Positions 12,197 to 22,860 of a stretch of DNA of 64,000 bases are shown here, piece by piece. The notes beneath the pieces were generated by a model that was not told the origin of the DNA, searched no databases, and worked only from the letters and a program-made list of their open reading frames with translations. This DNA is from Plasmopara viticola (Eukaryota > Oomycota > Peronosporomycetes > Peronosporales > Peronosporaceae), in contig MBPM02000089.1 of the NCBI GenBank assembly GCA_001695595.3, positions 1 through 64,000 of the forward strand. The letters run 5' to 3'. Position numbers and translations under genes: made by a program. The number at the start of each line of letters is the position of its first letter. The first letter of the stretch is position 1.

Positions 12197-12503
12197 GTAA
12201 TGTAATGTATTACGGTATCGCGTTGCCAAGTTATGCACGTGCTAGGCTCAGTCTGGCTAGTCCACGGCATAGAGTGGTGTCCGCATACGTCGGGTCTCGT
12301 TCGGCGGGCAGTGCAGCCAGCACAGAGGTCGTGAGGGTCTTCCTTTTTTTTGTTTATCTCTGACTTGGTAAGAGCCCAGGTGGCCCTGGTGCTGGAGACC
12401 GTCGCGTCGAGGGTGAGACTCGTTAGAGACCTGCAGATGCCCGAGAGCACCTGCCCGAAGCGCGCGAGCATTTATCCCCCGCGCTTGGAAGGAGGGCGTC
12501 ACC
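12197..12503 (-). mobile_element. SINE-like retroposon, copy 1 (5'-truncated)
   Basis: This is a GC-rich element in reverse orientation. Its 5' end, starting at GGTGACGCCC, is at 12503, and its 3' tail of ATACATTAC-type pentamer repeats is at 12197. It is flanked by an 11-bp direct repeat, ATGAAGAGCAT, at 12186-12196 and 12504-12514. Compared with the other copies it lacks the first dozen or so bases and has a T-run expansion near 12345. No protein is expected. Confidence 0.85.
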
Positions 12504-12514
12504 ATGAAGAGCAT

Positions 12515-13891
12515 ATTATCCTAAACTAAGGCCTTTTTATTAATTAGGGAGTACCTTTGTATCACATATCTAATCTTGGTTTTGTAAGCTGTATTAATTG
12601 CACTTAATTTCCATTTGTGTTAATGTGCTAGCTCCACCTCCACCATTTTGTGAAAGTATGCCACAGTTGTGACTTGCAGAGCATTGTTACCCGAAGCTGG
12701 TGGCGCTATGTTGACCCTGTGAAAACAATGCTACCTAGGGAATCTTTGGTGTATTCGGCAGACAATGCTGCCAGCATATAACAAGAATTGTTTTTCGCAA
12801 GACGTCGTCACGTGCACGCACAATTGGGTTGGAGAGAGGTCTCAAAGTCAGTTGCGCTTGAGCAGGTCTGGACTAGTCTTATTGATCAATTCAGGGCTCG
12901 TAATTTAAACACGGCATACTCAGCATAAAATCATACTTGTCTATGTCAAAAAAATGAAAGAGCGTCGTGCTTTTGAAGTCCACACAATTAGCAGCGAGGG
13001 GTACTTAGACCATGAAGTTGTCAAGAGTCATCACATTAGCCGGTCAAGCTAAGCTCTATTTGGTTTGGCTGCTTTCCTTAGAGCATCAGCTGACCAGAGC
13101 TATCTGACCGCAAGCATTTGCTGGTGCAAAGATCATTTTGGACTCATAAGACTCGAAATGATTTTATTTGCTTTTGTCCCCTTGCTTTTCCATGAACAGT
13201 CTACTGCCAGTGGGTGTTATATCGAGATCTAGGGGCATAAACATTTTCCAAGGTGTATATCAAGCGCAGTTTGTGCCATCAGCACCAAAAGTAGCAAAGG
13301 TGTTGGTGCAAGAACTGCAATAATACTTTTTTAGGCCTGTATGTACTTAAAGAGGCACGGATATAAGCCCGGAAGTCAAGTGTTCCACGCCTAGCTCAAA
13401 ATTATGCCAAAGTCGAGATATCTAATAGGTGAGATGTATCTGATCTGGAAAAGTGGTAAGTGTATGTTCCTACGTCTTAAGGGCCAGTATACAATTATAA
13501 TACCAAAATAAGCCTAAGTAGTACTATAAGCTTTTTGACGGTGGGTACATCGTGTGTCTCAGGTCTCACACCTTACAGAATCACTCATACTAATATTTTT
13601 TGAATAAATTGTGTTACGTTCGGGTCTAGGGAGTGCGTACCATCTTATCTTTTGACTTCTTACAACACCGTGTGAGAAATTGTGACACGAGAAGGTTTGC
13701 ACTTGAATGAATACTTCAAGGTCGTGCCGACTTGTTTGAGCCGAGTTTCTTCGTACACGCCACGCGAGGAGTGACTTCAAAAAAGCCCTCGCAGAGATAA
13801 ACGTGCGAATCGGCTCCATGGCCTGTATCGATAATACCGACCTGAATGGTCCTCCTTGACCTTGTCGAGCCCGTTGTTTGATGGGTCATTG
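12515..13891. other. Interval between the SINE and the tandem array
   Basis: No gene is supported. On the minus strand at 13716-13901 a short frame contains IQVGIIDTGHGADSHVY and lies directly downstream of the repeat array. It may be the tail of the same decayed gene, but I do not recognise it. Confidence 0.3.
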
Positions 13892-14545
13892 GAAGTCTCA
13901 CAAGATGTCATCTTGCGTCGGTGATCGGTGGTGGACGAATCACAAAGTCCATCGCCAACTCCGTTTGCGTTCCTAGCAAATGTGTTAGCCCCAGAATGAC
14001 TCGTCTCTAACAACTCTCTCTTCCTTTTGGTCCTCAATTTTGGTGACCCCCTAAATGAGTATCAGAAGTCTCACAAGACGACAACTTGCGTCGGTATCGG
14101 TGATGGACGAGTCACAAAGTCCATCGTCGACTCCGTTGGCGCCCGTGAATGACTCGTCTCTAACGACTCTATTTTCCTTTCGGTCCTCAATTTTGGTGAC
14201 CCTTTAAATGAGTAATCAGAAGTCTCACAAGATGACCTCTTGCGTCGGTTATCGGTGATGGACGAGTTACATACTCTATCGTCAACTCCGATTGCGTTCC
14301 TAGCAAATGTAAGCCCTAGAATGAGTTGTCCCTAACGACTCTCTCTTCCCTATGGTCCTCAATTTTGGTGACCTTCTAAATGAGTGATCAGAAGTCTCAC
14401 AAGACGACAACTTACGTCGGTAATCGGTGGTGGACGAGTCACAAAGTCCATCGCCAGTTCTGTAAGCGTTCCTAGCACACGTATTAGTCCGAGAATGACA
14501 CGTCTTTTCCGACTCTACCTCCCTCCTGGTCCTTTACATCTCGAA
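13892..14545 (-). repeat. Tandem array of four 154-173 bp units encoding a decayed repeat peptide
   Basis: Units begin with GAAGTCTCACAAGA at 13892, 14065, 14219 and 14391 (spacings 173, 154 and 172 bp); the last fades near 14545. Shared blocks include CACAAAGTCCATCG and TCCTCAATTTTGGTGAC. Read on the minus strand the units encode similar peptides containing GDGLCDSSTTD and SSCETSD, with Arg/Lys-rich linkers. Stop codons and length differences between units break the frame. This suggests a repetitive, possibly secreted or surface protein gene that has decayed. A short open frame upstream (about 14545-14638, minus, GGLIRKDGSVYDSR) may belong to it. Confidence 0.7.
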
Positions 14546-15418
14546 TCGGTTTGGGACTTTGCGTACGGGAATCATAAACTGATCCGTCTTTACGGATGAG
14601 GCCTCCCGCATGCTCAGACGACAAGTCTACCACCGGACCTCAGATCTTTTAAGTAGTATCATTGTCACTAATTTGCCGCTTTAGCGGGCAAAGGTCAAGC
14701 CGAAATTTTGTTTAAGCACTCGCAGCGCTCCTCATTGCTTTAATCACCCGAAGGCGGAGATGTCTGCGATCTATCAGGCTTATAAGGCTCTTCCAGAGTA
14801 TTCTTCACCTTAGAGGCTCTTTGGCGGGCGAATCGTTTCAGGCTCACCACCCTCGTCGAGACGTGGCCTTTTTTGTAGGCACAAACATAGGGACGGAGAC
14901 CTGATCCGGTAAAAAAAACACTTAATTTTCAAAGCAATCTTTTCAGGGGTTGGCTCGATCTTTACTAGATGACCTAGCAATTGGTAGGCTTGTTTGGTCA
15001 TTGCTACGAGTTTTCTATCAAGTCAAAAAGTTACAAATAACACTCATAGGATTGTACTCCAAGTTTTGTAAGAAGCATGAAGCTTTTCTGGTGAGAGCTG
15101 CATCTCATCCCTTTAGACAACCAAGTCACGCCTATAACCATTATTTGACTTTGCGATACGGAAAGCATTTCTTTAAGATCAAGGTTGAGGCAAGGCACGG
15201 GAATGGCAGCGCGTTGTGTGCTGTAGAGGCCTAGAGTTGCTTGCGATACCATGCTGGTGCCAATATATCGTGCAATATTCTCGCTAGATCTCCTGCCACC
15301 CAATTGTCGATCTATTATAATGCAAAGCAGAATCATAGCAGATGCTTAATCAGTGGAAATAACCATATATTTTTTTCGGATGGTATCGAAATTTGGGCTG
15401 TCAGCTATCGGTGCATTC
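14546..15418. other. Interval upstream of the array and 3' of the SMP-30-like gene
   Basis: The interval holds the possible upstream remnant of the repeat-peptide gene (to about 14638, minus). An unrecognised 94-codon plus-strand frame at 14950-15234 starts with TTG, not ATG. Nothing else is supported. Confidence 0.3.
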
Positions 15419-16669
15419 TTACTGAACTAGAGCTGCTGGGAACCGCATAATAAAAGGACGAGCCCAGCTCATCAAATATATGTGATCACCAAAACGACAA
15501 GGTCCCGACACAAGTGGCACCTGACCCTGCGATGCTTCGTACACGTGCTGAATATCGCCAGTCTCCAAGTTGATAGATGCAAACAGTCCAAGGCGGTGCA
15601 CAAACATAATGGTCACCCACGTCGGAAGCAGCGACAGCAGCTTGCGCATTTTCACGCTTTGCTTGATATGATGAAAGAGACCTCCATCATTAAGCGACGC
15701 CAACCCGACCATCAACACCTCGTGCTCGTTCTCACCTGCACCCACTTTTTCAATCGAGATATTATCCGGCTCGCCAGGAACGAATGCAAAGTCTTTTATT
15801 TGCTTGGACTTTAAATCAAATCGGACGATCTTGTTTTGAAACATGAGGGCAATTAGTAGACCAGATCCATGTTTGTCAAACGTCAAGCCATTTGGAAAGG
15901 CCAACTCCCGTGCCAAGATTTTGGCCTTCCCCGTTTTCGGATCGAAACGTAACAAATAGCCCGAGGGTACGCGCTCCAAGAAGTCCAGCACTACCTGATT
16001 ACGCTGAAAGCGATGCGACGAGTCTGTCACGTAAATCTCCCCGGTCGTTTGAGCCACTGCAATGCCATTCAAGAAATTGATTCGTTCCTCGCCAACCCGA
16101 CTAAAAAGTAATGTACGGTTGCCCTTTGCATCAAAGAGTAGCACGCCCTTGTATGCATCTGCCACGAGGAGCACCTGGTCCCCTGCAAACGTCTTTGCAC
16201 CAGGAATTCGCTTGATAAACTTGGCAAATGGCTTGGCAGCTGCAAACACGAGTCCAAGTGGACGTCCGCATGTTGGTTCCATGTCCAGGGTCCCACACTC
16301 GGGTACATCGCGTCCAGTGCGAGAAAAATTGCGAAGGTCATCCACCGTCTCGCGGAAAGCCGCAAGACGACCGTCGGCGAGTCCTACGTACGCAACTCCG
16401 TCTTGACTCACTGCCAAGTCTTCAGCACTAAGCGCCTGATTAAGGAAGAGAACTTCGGCGTGGGGAGCCTCGAACAGCGCCGGGTTGCGAATGACCGGCT
16501 TGGTTAGTTCGTAACGCGCCTCTTGCTCGCTCGTGCGCAATTCATAAGCGTAGTCCAAAGGCTGAGGATCTGCTTCTCCTGAATATTGATCTAGGACCGA
16601 AGACAAAAGCATCACGAAGAAACATGCTGCGAGCAGCTCGCGAGACAGAAAGTTGCGCAAGGAGACCAT
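15419..16669 (-). CDS. Strictosidine synthase-like / SMP-30 beta-propeller membrane protein
   Basis: Intronless gene of 416 codons from the ATG at 16669. An N-terminal hydrophobic segment (about residues 11-28, LLAACFFVMLLSSVL) is a signal anchor. The rest resembles the six-bladed propeller of strictosidine synthase-like and adipocyte plasma membrane-associated proteins: EDLAVSQDGVAYVGLADG, DQVLLVADAYKGVLLFD, NGIAVAQTTGEIYVTDSS, FPNGLTFDKHGSGLLIA and the signature PGEPDNI. Outside plants these proteins do not make strictosidine; some are lactonase/arylesterase-like, and the substrate here is unknown. Length fits the family. It is the left end of the dense gene island and is transcribed in the same direction as the kinase upstream, 227 bp away. 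Predicted place is the endomembrane or cell surface. Confidence 0.88.
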   Translation of the reverse strand: MVSLRNFLSRELLAACFFVMLLSSVLDQYSGEADPQPLDYAYELRTSEQEARYELTKPVIRNPALFEAPHAEVLFLNQALSAEDLAVSQDGVAYVGLADGRLAAFRETVDDLRNFSRTGRDVPECGTLDMEPTCGRPLGLVFAAAKPFAKFIKRIPGAKTFAGDQVLLVADAYKGVLLFDAKGNRTLLFSRVGEERINFLNGIAVAQTTGEIYVTDSSHRFQRNQVVLDFLERVPSGYLLRFDPKTGKAKILARELAFPNGLTFDKHGSGLLIALMFQNKIVRFDLKSKQIKDFAFVPGEPDNISIEKVGAGENEHEVLMVGLASLNDGGLFHHIKQSVKMRKLLSLLPTWVTIMFVHRLGLFASINLETGDIQHVYEASQGQVPLVSGPCRFGDHIYLMSWARPFIMRFPAALVQ

Positions 16670-16896
16670 TGTATGAATGGACTAGATGACGACACGAAAG
16701 ATACTGTTTGATATGTGCATTACCGTTTTATAGTACTAATATGTAAACGGTATTACTAAGCATGGTAGCAATATTAGCCGCTTATCCATATAATGATCGA
16801 CTCGTAGGCATGCCAAAGCCCAATTTGTCCCAAATAGTACCATATAAATTGCCTTCTAAAATGCCGAAAGTCATATCGTATCAAAAGGCAATCCTC

Positions 16897-19255
16897 TCAG
16901 CGATCACGGTCTCGGCGGTCGCGACTTCGACTTCGACTGCGGTCCCGATCTCGATCGTAGTAGTCACTATTAGGTCGATGTGGACGGTAAGATCTGCTGC
17001 GATCTGATTGGGTATGGTGACTCTCTCCACGATAATACACGTCGCGCTCGCGGTATCCGCTACGTTCGCCTCGTTGGCGCATATAGCGATGGTGTTCGCT
17101 GTTCTTCGTGTTGCCCTCTTTCGCTGCGGCAGCTGCTGCCATTTCTTCATGATGCCGCTTCTTTGATTGGTATTCGTGCGTAGACGACACGCAAAACTTA
17201 GGGAGGCTGACATGACAATAATATTGTAAGCTGCACAAGAGAAAGACGATAGTGCAAACAGCTCGTCACGTACTCTCTCGGTTTGCAAGTTTGTACACGC
17301 CAAAAGTAATCGTGGTCCATGGCCTCTGCAGCTGTAATGCGCTTTGCAGGATCAAGTTGCAGCAACTTTTCTAGTAAATCTATGGCATGTGGTGGGAAGC
17401 TAGAATATTAAAGATCAGCAGTTAGCGAAGACTACACAAATTCATGATCAGTAAAAAGTCATACTTTTTGAACCGCTCACGCAGTGGATAGACATATTTA
17501 TCGTCCACTTGGATACTTTCAGCCCCCGGTAGTTTATAAAATTCAGACCATGTTTCCTCCGTCGGCATACCGCATAATCCAAAGATTATTTGAAGCTGCA
17601 TGTCAAGCATATAAAATTTTCAGCATTTATGAATTTGACGCATTCAAGTTAGCACCAAACCTGCTCGATTTCAGTTTTCCCCTGCAAAATGGGTTTTCCC
17701 AATAAAAGCTCACCAAAAATGCACCCAATGGACCATAAATCCACCGAGAAATCATACGATGTTGAGCCCATAAGCAGCTCAGGTGGACGATACCAGAGCG
17801 TCACGACCTTGTTTGTGTACCTTCCCGCCTTCGCGTTCACTTCATTCCAAAATCTTGAAAGACCGAAGTCACCGACTTTGAGCATGCCTTGATTGTTTAG
17901 CAGCAGATTCGAAGCTTTGATGTCGCGATGGATGATCTTGTTGCGGTGCATAAACGCAATTCCCGTCAGTAGTTGGCGCATATAGCACTGTATTTGAGTG
18001 CGCGTAAACTTGACGCGCGGGTGGTTCAACAGCCCGGAAAGATCATGTTCCATGTACTCAAATGCAAAATATAACGGTGGTCTTTTGCCTTCCTTTGGCG
18101 AAGCTGCAGTGACGCAACACCGCACACAATTTGAACGAAAAGTGAGTTGCAATGTATTATCACTAGCAGAAAAGCAATTTACATTTACCACTTGATGACA
18201 CGATTTCCTTCAACTCTAAAATATTTGAATGCCTTAGGTACTTAAGAATTTTCATCTCGCGAATGGAAGTTACAGGAAACTAGCACAAAAAATTACAGTC
18301 CACACTTAAACATACCAGTATCATAATTTTCAACGTACTCCATTTTTTTCGACGTCCGGTCGAAGTTTCTTGAGCGCTACAATATCCTTCGTCACCTTAT
18401 GCTGACACTTGAAGACCTCCCTATTCGTATACAAGCGCAGCATCAAGTTATCATGCCGGAGCGTAGGACACACTCATACTCAACGTACCCGTACGTCCCA
18501 GATCCGACCTTATCAATGATACTGTAATTGTCAATATCACCAACATAAAATCGAGGCTTCTTGGTTTGCACCTCTTGCGCTATTTCCGTCATGATCTCGC
18601 GTTCTCGCACTGCGCTTCTCATTGATGCAATAACTGAGATCGACGAAGCCTCGGAGGCTACTGTAGCGTCTGCAGCGCTGCCACTTTCCTCTCGTTCGTC
18701 GTCTCCATCTTCTCCATCACTCGCCTCCCTTTCTCTCGGCTTTTCCACCTCTTTTGTGGCTTGTACTGCACTCTCAAGAGCTGTAGACAAGTCCACAGCA
18801 ATCTTGGCACTAGGTGGACTAAATGGGGGTGGTGGAGGGGGCGGTGGCGTGTTAATTGGGCTCGTTACAGGTGGCGAAGGCGGAGGCGGAGGTGTGGGGA
18901 AACTCTGGGACTCTGTCGGCTCGTCCGCGCTTTCTAAACTGCGCGTCTCATCGTCATTCTCCTCTAATGGGCGGTACTTAGGTGGCGTACAAGATGGGGG
19001 AAGCGAATCGGGCGGATCCTCGGGACAAGGAGGCAATGGAGACGAAAAGCTGGAGCTCTGACCGCTCTTGGTTTTGCAAGACGGCGCAAGGTCGGGAGGT
19101 GCATTTGCTGTTCTGTTGCTTGCTGCAGCGACTTTGATCGAGCAACTTGTCACCGATGCAGATACTAATGACGAAACAGAGTGCGATGTTGGCAGAGGTG
19201 GCGGTGAAGAGACCGCAGGAGGTGTGGGAGACGGAGGTGGCGTTGCATTTGCCAT
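16897..19255 (-). CDS. CDK12/CDK-C-like cyclin-dependent kinase with Pro-rich N-terminus and RS-like tail
   Basis: A probable transcription-associated CDK that would phosphorylate the RNA polymerase II tail with a cyclin K/L/T-type partner. Seven exons can be read: 18489-19255, 18339-18420, 18189-18279, 17661-18103, 17465-17595, 17274-17399 and 16897-17206; introns are 59-85 bp, all GT-AG, and phases match, giving 649 residues. Residues 1 to about 230 are low-complexity, rich in Pro, Ser and Glu. The kinase domain has GSGTYGEVFKC, VALKKLRPD, the cyclin-binding helix FPVTSIREMKIL (PITAIRE-like), HRDIKASNLLL, DFGLSRF, TLWYRPPELL and DLWSIGCIFGELL. After the domain, LPKFCVSSTHEYQSKKRHHE resembles the CDK12/13 extension, and the tail is Arg/Asp/Ser-rich (RDRSRSRSRDRR), suggesting nuclear speckles. 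The first ATG in frame is at 19255. Confidence 0.9.
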
Positions 19256-19513
19256 GTTAGGTTTGAGCAACTTAATAGGAGCAGGGCTCGGCGCAACATT
19301 AAATGACGCTTAAGTTAATGTTGAAGTTTGCTGCAATAAGATAACGGCTATGCTGTGAATGAAGTAAGGAATGGATCAAAAATCGTTTTTTCTGCCCGTT
19401 CGTTTCTTCCTACTGCCACCGTCACATATATTGTGCTGTGGCATTTCGGCATTAAAGCTATTAGAGTGGCGTCTTTGAAGTGATTTTGCGCGAGTCGCAG
19501 CTTTGCTGGATAC
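19256..19513. promoter_or_regulatory. 258-bp divergent promoter between kinase and HECT genes
   Basis: The two start codons face away from each other across 258 bp, so both core promoters must lie here unless 5' introns exist. On the minus strand TTCATTCA (about 19357-19364) resembles the oomycete initiator (TCATTC-type) and could set the kinase transcription start about 105 bp before its ATG. No equally clear initiator was found for the plus-strand gene. Confidence 0.45.
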
Positions 19514-21860
19514 ATGAGTGACGAAATGCCACATCAGCGCTATCGTGAGTGCGGTGTGCTGATTAGATTTGTGTAATCTAAAGACTGACTCGTGGTTGCC
19601 TTTGCAGATATCGAAACCTATCTTTTTGTATTTACGGGTGTCGTCCTGGGTCTAGCTGGCACGTCTATGTTGTTCTACTGCCTCCATCAGCGCCGCGTGC
19701 TGCATAGTGAACAAAGCGGTAGCACCAGTAACAATATGCAAAGGCATTTACTCGAGGACAGTGTCATCCAAGACGGTCAGGAGGAATGGCAGTGCTCGAT
19801 ATGTTATAACGAAAATCATCCTGTTAAGAAAGAGTGCCTCATGTGCGGCACGCCCGAAGGTACAGGGCAATTTTGTCATTAAATTACGGTTTGGTAGGCT
19901 AATGCGTGTGTGTCGATTAGTGGTTTCTCAACAAGTGACAATGCCGCTGCCTTATAGTTCAAAACAGGCGACAAATTCGCTTACGAGTGACCTATCGAAT
20001 CAGCAGGCTGTGCTTGCCGCGCGAAATCGCTCTTTTCATGCTCGACGGTTAAATGAAATGAATCTTAACCAGAGACAGCGAGGTGCTCGACGACGCCATT
20101 TATGGCAGCGTGAGAGAATTGCCGAGGATCAATTTCGCTGGGTGCGAGTCGGGCATTGCCAGCCATCTCGACTTAGTCTCGTAGCATCGAGTATCCGCTC
20201 TAGCTTGCCAATATCTGCGGCGTCACTGTTCCCAAGTAGTGCCAAAACAGAAGGCGAACGAGTGTCAGCGCCAGCCGCATATGCGTTTGATGGAGACTTT
20301 CGCGGTCTAACTAGTCCGATTTCGCCTACCAGCAACAACTTGGGGCACGTGGGCGTGGAAACTGAGCTCACGATGATCCAGTCGGCACATGCAGACGGAA
20401 CGTTTTCGCCAGCCATTCGTCAAAATGTCCGGAGTTGTTGTAGTAGTCCAAGCAATTGCGACAATCTCACCGCTTCCGTTGATACGGAAGGTGAACTGAC
20501 GACACAGCGGTCCGTTGGCTACATAAGGCACGTAAACGACCAAGGACAGGCTGAGTGGATTCCTGCTGACACACTTATACATGAGCGGGCGACAGTGACT
20601 GCGATCAATATTTCAGAGTTTCCACGAGCAACTAGTACCATCGATTTTGAATCCGTTGCCGCTCTTCCTTTCAAATCTAAAGTTCGGTGGTTTTTTAAAG
20701 AACTTGACAAAATTGCAGTGCCATACGACGAAGGTCACTTATTGTTAAAAATCCGTCGCGAGGCGATAATGAGAGAGTCCATGCACTTGCTCCTTTTAAT
20801 TCCAGCTGCCGATCTCCGACAACGCATGCAGATTGAGTTTGTCGACGAGCCGGGGTTAGATGCGGGGGGTTTAATGCGCGAATGGGTTTTGCTTCTTTGC
20901 GAACAGCTGTTTTCCGAGCAGAATGGCTTGTTCCTGCGAACGCACGCCGAACAATCTGGGTATTGGATAAACCCAAACTCGTGTAAAACACATTGCGATC
21001 ACCTGCGCTGGTTTGGGTTTATTGGGCGATTGTTGGCAAAGTGTCTGCTGGAGGGTCAGATTCTGACGGTGCACTTGGCCCTTCCGCTTCTCAAGCATCT
21101 GCTTGGTGTACCCATTTCGTTCTCAGACCTTGAATTTTTAGATGCAGAGCTTCATCGCCACGCTGTCTCGCTTTGGGAGTTTGAGGGAGTTGAAGCGTTG
21201 GCACTCAACTTTACAGTGCAACGACAGGGAAACGATGGGTGTATTATTACGGAGGAGCTCAAACCCGGCGGTAGCAACATACCACTCACGGATGCCAATA
21301 AGGAAGAGTATTTGACACTTCTTCTTAAGTACAAGATGTTCGGCAGCGTGCAAGAGCAGCTCGAAGCCATGCTCCAGGGATTATACGAAGTTTTACCACG
21401 CACACTTTTGACTGTCTTTGATTATCAAGAACTCGAGCTACTCGTGTGTGGCATACCATCAATTGACGTTGCCGACTGGGAATCTCACACTAACATTCGC
21501 TCTAGGCGCACCGAGTACGGACAGAAGAAAGGGGCGAGTGCCGAGCGTCAGGTCGTGCAGTGGTTTTGGGACGCTGTGCGCGCATTTTCGACGGAAGAGC
21601 GCGCGCGTCTACTTCAATTCGTCACTGGCACCTCTCGCGTGCCAGCTGAGGGCTTTCGTGCATTGCTAGGATACGATGGCCATATATGTCGCTTCAGTCT
21701 TCAGTTGGTGGCAATCGGTGGCTCCCCATCGGATCTGTACCCGAAAGCGCACACATGCTTTAATCGTCTCGACTTGCCTGTTTACCGCTCTTATCAAGAG
21801 CTCGTTACGTACCTCACCCTCGTAATCAATATGGAAATCACGGGATTCACCATGCAATAA
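19514..21860 (+). CDS. HECT-type E3 ubiquitin ligase with N-terminal membrane span and RanBP2 zinc finger
   Basis: Ubiquitin ligase that forms a thioester with ubiquitin before passing it to substrates. Exons: 19514-19544, 19608-19859 and about 19921-21860 (alternative last acceptor at 19935/19936), giving about 740 residues. Order of parts: membrane span (about 15-35, LFVFTGVVLGLAGTSMLFYC), RanBP2-type zinc finger (Trp71, Cys73, Cys76, Cys87, Cys90; WQCSICYNEN), a basic and Ser-rich middle, and a C-terminal HECT domain. HECT landmarks are FVDEPGLDAGGLMREW, HLRWFGFIGRLLAKC, LLVCGIPSIDVADW and the catalytic Cys707 in YPKAHTCFNRLDLPVY (codon 21756-21758). The chain ends normally 33 residues after the cysteine. 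The span implies a membrane-anchored ligase, and the finger may bind ubiquitin. It is convergent with RPA12 downstream. Confidence 0.92.
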
Positions 21861-22259
21861 AAATTATCGAAGAACACGATTTCAGTCATGATAGTATTGG
21901 CGATTAAGGAGACAGAAATAGCTCGGAGAAGCTCAATTAAACAGGCTTTCAAGCATCTCGCTTCTGAAATTATTATGCATTGAGGAATCTTTTGGTTTGT
22001 CTAGAAGTTTATACAGCTTCATTCATTAGCTTCTATCATAGTAAATCGTAATTCATCTCTCAAAGTTGACGCTTACTTGCGTCTACCGCGTCGTTCAAAG
22101 GAGGACAATCTGGACACAAATCTCGCAAACTAGCTTAGGTACCGTCTGGTGTCTTAAGATGCAATGAACTTCTTGGGCCACTTCAATGTGCCGGTAATTC
22201 ATCATTAACGTAAACGTAACATATATTGATAAGTCTATAGTGTATCTGGCTGCAATCGC
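21861..22259. other. Convergent 3' intergenic region
   Basis: 399 bp between the stop codons of the HECT and RPA12 genes. It is AT-rich and should hold both polyadenylation regions. I see no gene or strong hairpin. Confidence 0.5.
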
Positions 22260-22699
22260 TTAGTTATTGACCGAAAATTTGTGCCCGCACTTCTTGCATT
22301 CGTAAAAAACCGTTTGACCCTCATCAGCCGAGCGAAGTTGCAGCGTGTAGTAGTCCATCTCGGGATTACCGCACTTCGGACACGTCTCCTCCACCGTGGC
22401 GCGGGCAGGGCCCGTGACCTCGCTCATGACCTTTTCAGCATCCAGCCATTTCGGCGTTGGCTTATCCTCGCTCCGAGTTATCACAGTCAGCGACGGCAGG
22501 TCTAAAAACACGAAATAATTACCAGTGCACTTGATTGTACAGAATGATGATGGAAGAATTGACCTTGGTAGCGGCAGCGGTACTCGCATGCGGAGCAAAC
22601 AATGCTATTAGTGTCCGGGTGATCCAGAATGGTTCCGCAGTGTGGACAAAAAGCCGGACCGGTTGCCGTGGTACTTGAGGCAAAGAACTCCATTGACAT
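22260..22699 (-). CDS. RPA12: DNA-directed RNA polymerase I subunit RPA12
   Basis: Small Pol I subunit needed for transcript cleavage and termination of rRNA synthesis; acts in the nucleolus. Two exons, 22564-22699 and 22260-22501, with a 62-bp intron (donor GTCAAT, slightly weak); phase 1 matches, giving 125 residues. The N-terminal zinc ribbon shows FCPHCGTIL and VCSACEYRCRY. The C-terminal TFIIS-like ribbon shows CPKCGNPEMDYYTLQLRSAD then ECKKCGHKF, including the RSADEGQT loop used for cleavage. Length is typical. The ATG at 22699 is chosen because upstream in-frame codons are hydrophobic and unlike the family; a second Met at 22693 is also possible. It lies 161 bp downstream of the PA-RING gene on the same strand. 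Confidence 0.93.
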
Positions 22700-22860
22700 A
22701 GCTGCTAAGGTGCTAATGTTGCTGTTTTTCCAACCACGAGTTAATATAACCCATTTCGCTAGTAATGAAAAAACCGTAGCAAAAAAGTACAAACACTTAA
22801 ATATCCCAAACGTAGTCATATTATAGTCGTTTATTGCATATTATCATCAAAGGTAAGCCT
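22700..22860 (-). promoter_or_regulatory. Probable RPA12 promoter
   Basis: 161-bp gap between the PA-RING stop and the RPA12 start. On the minus strand a T-run followed by CATTACT (about 22763-22776) resembles an oomycete initiator. This is suggestive only. Confidence 0.3.

Noticed and set aside
13777..13860. GIIDTGHGADSH as a subtilisin active-site Asp motif
   Set aside because: The surrounding residues do not follow the subtilisin pattern and no His or Ser motif is nearby.
18561..19061. 166-codon Gly/Ser-rich open frame on the plus strand
   Set aside because: It is the antisense shadow of the Pro-rich N-terminal exon of the kinase; the kinase splice model and domain support the minus strand.
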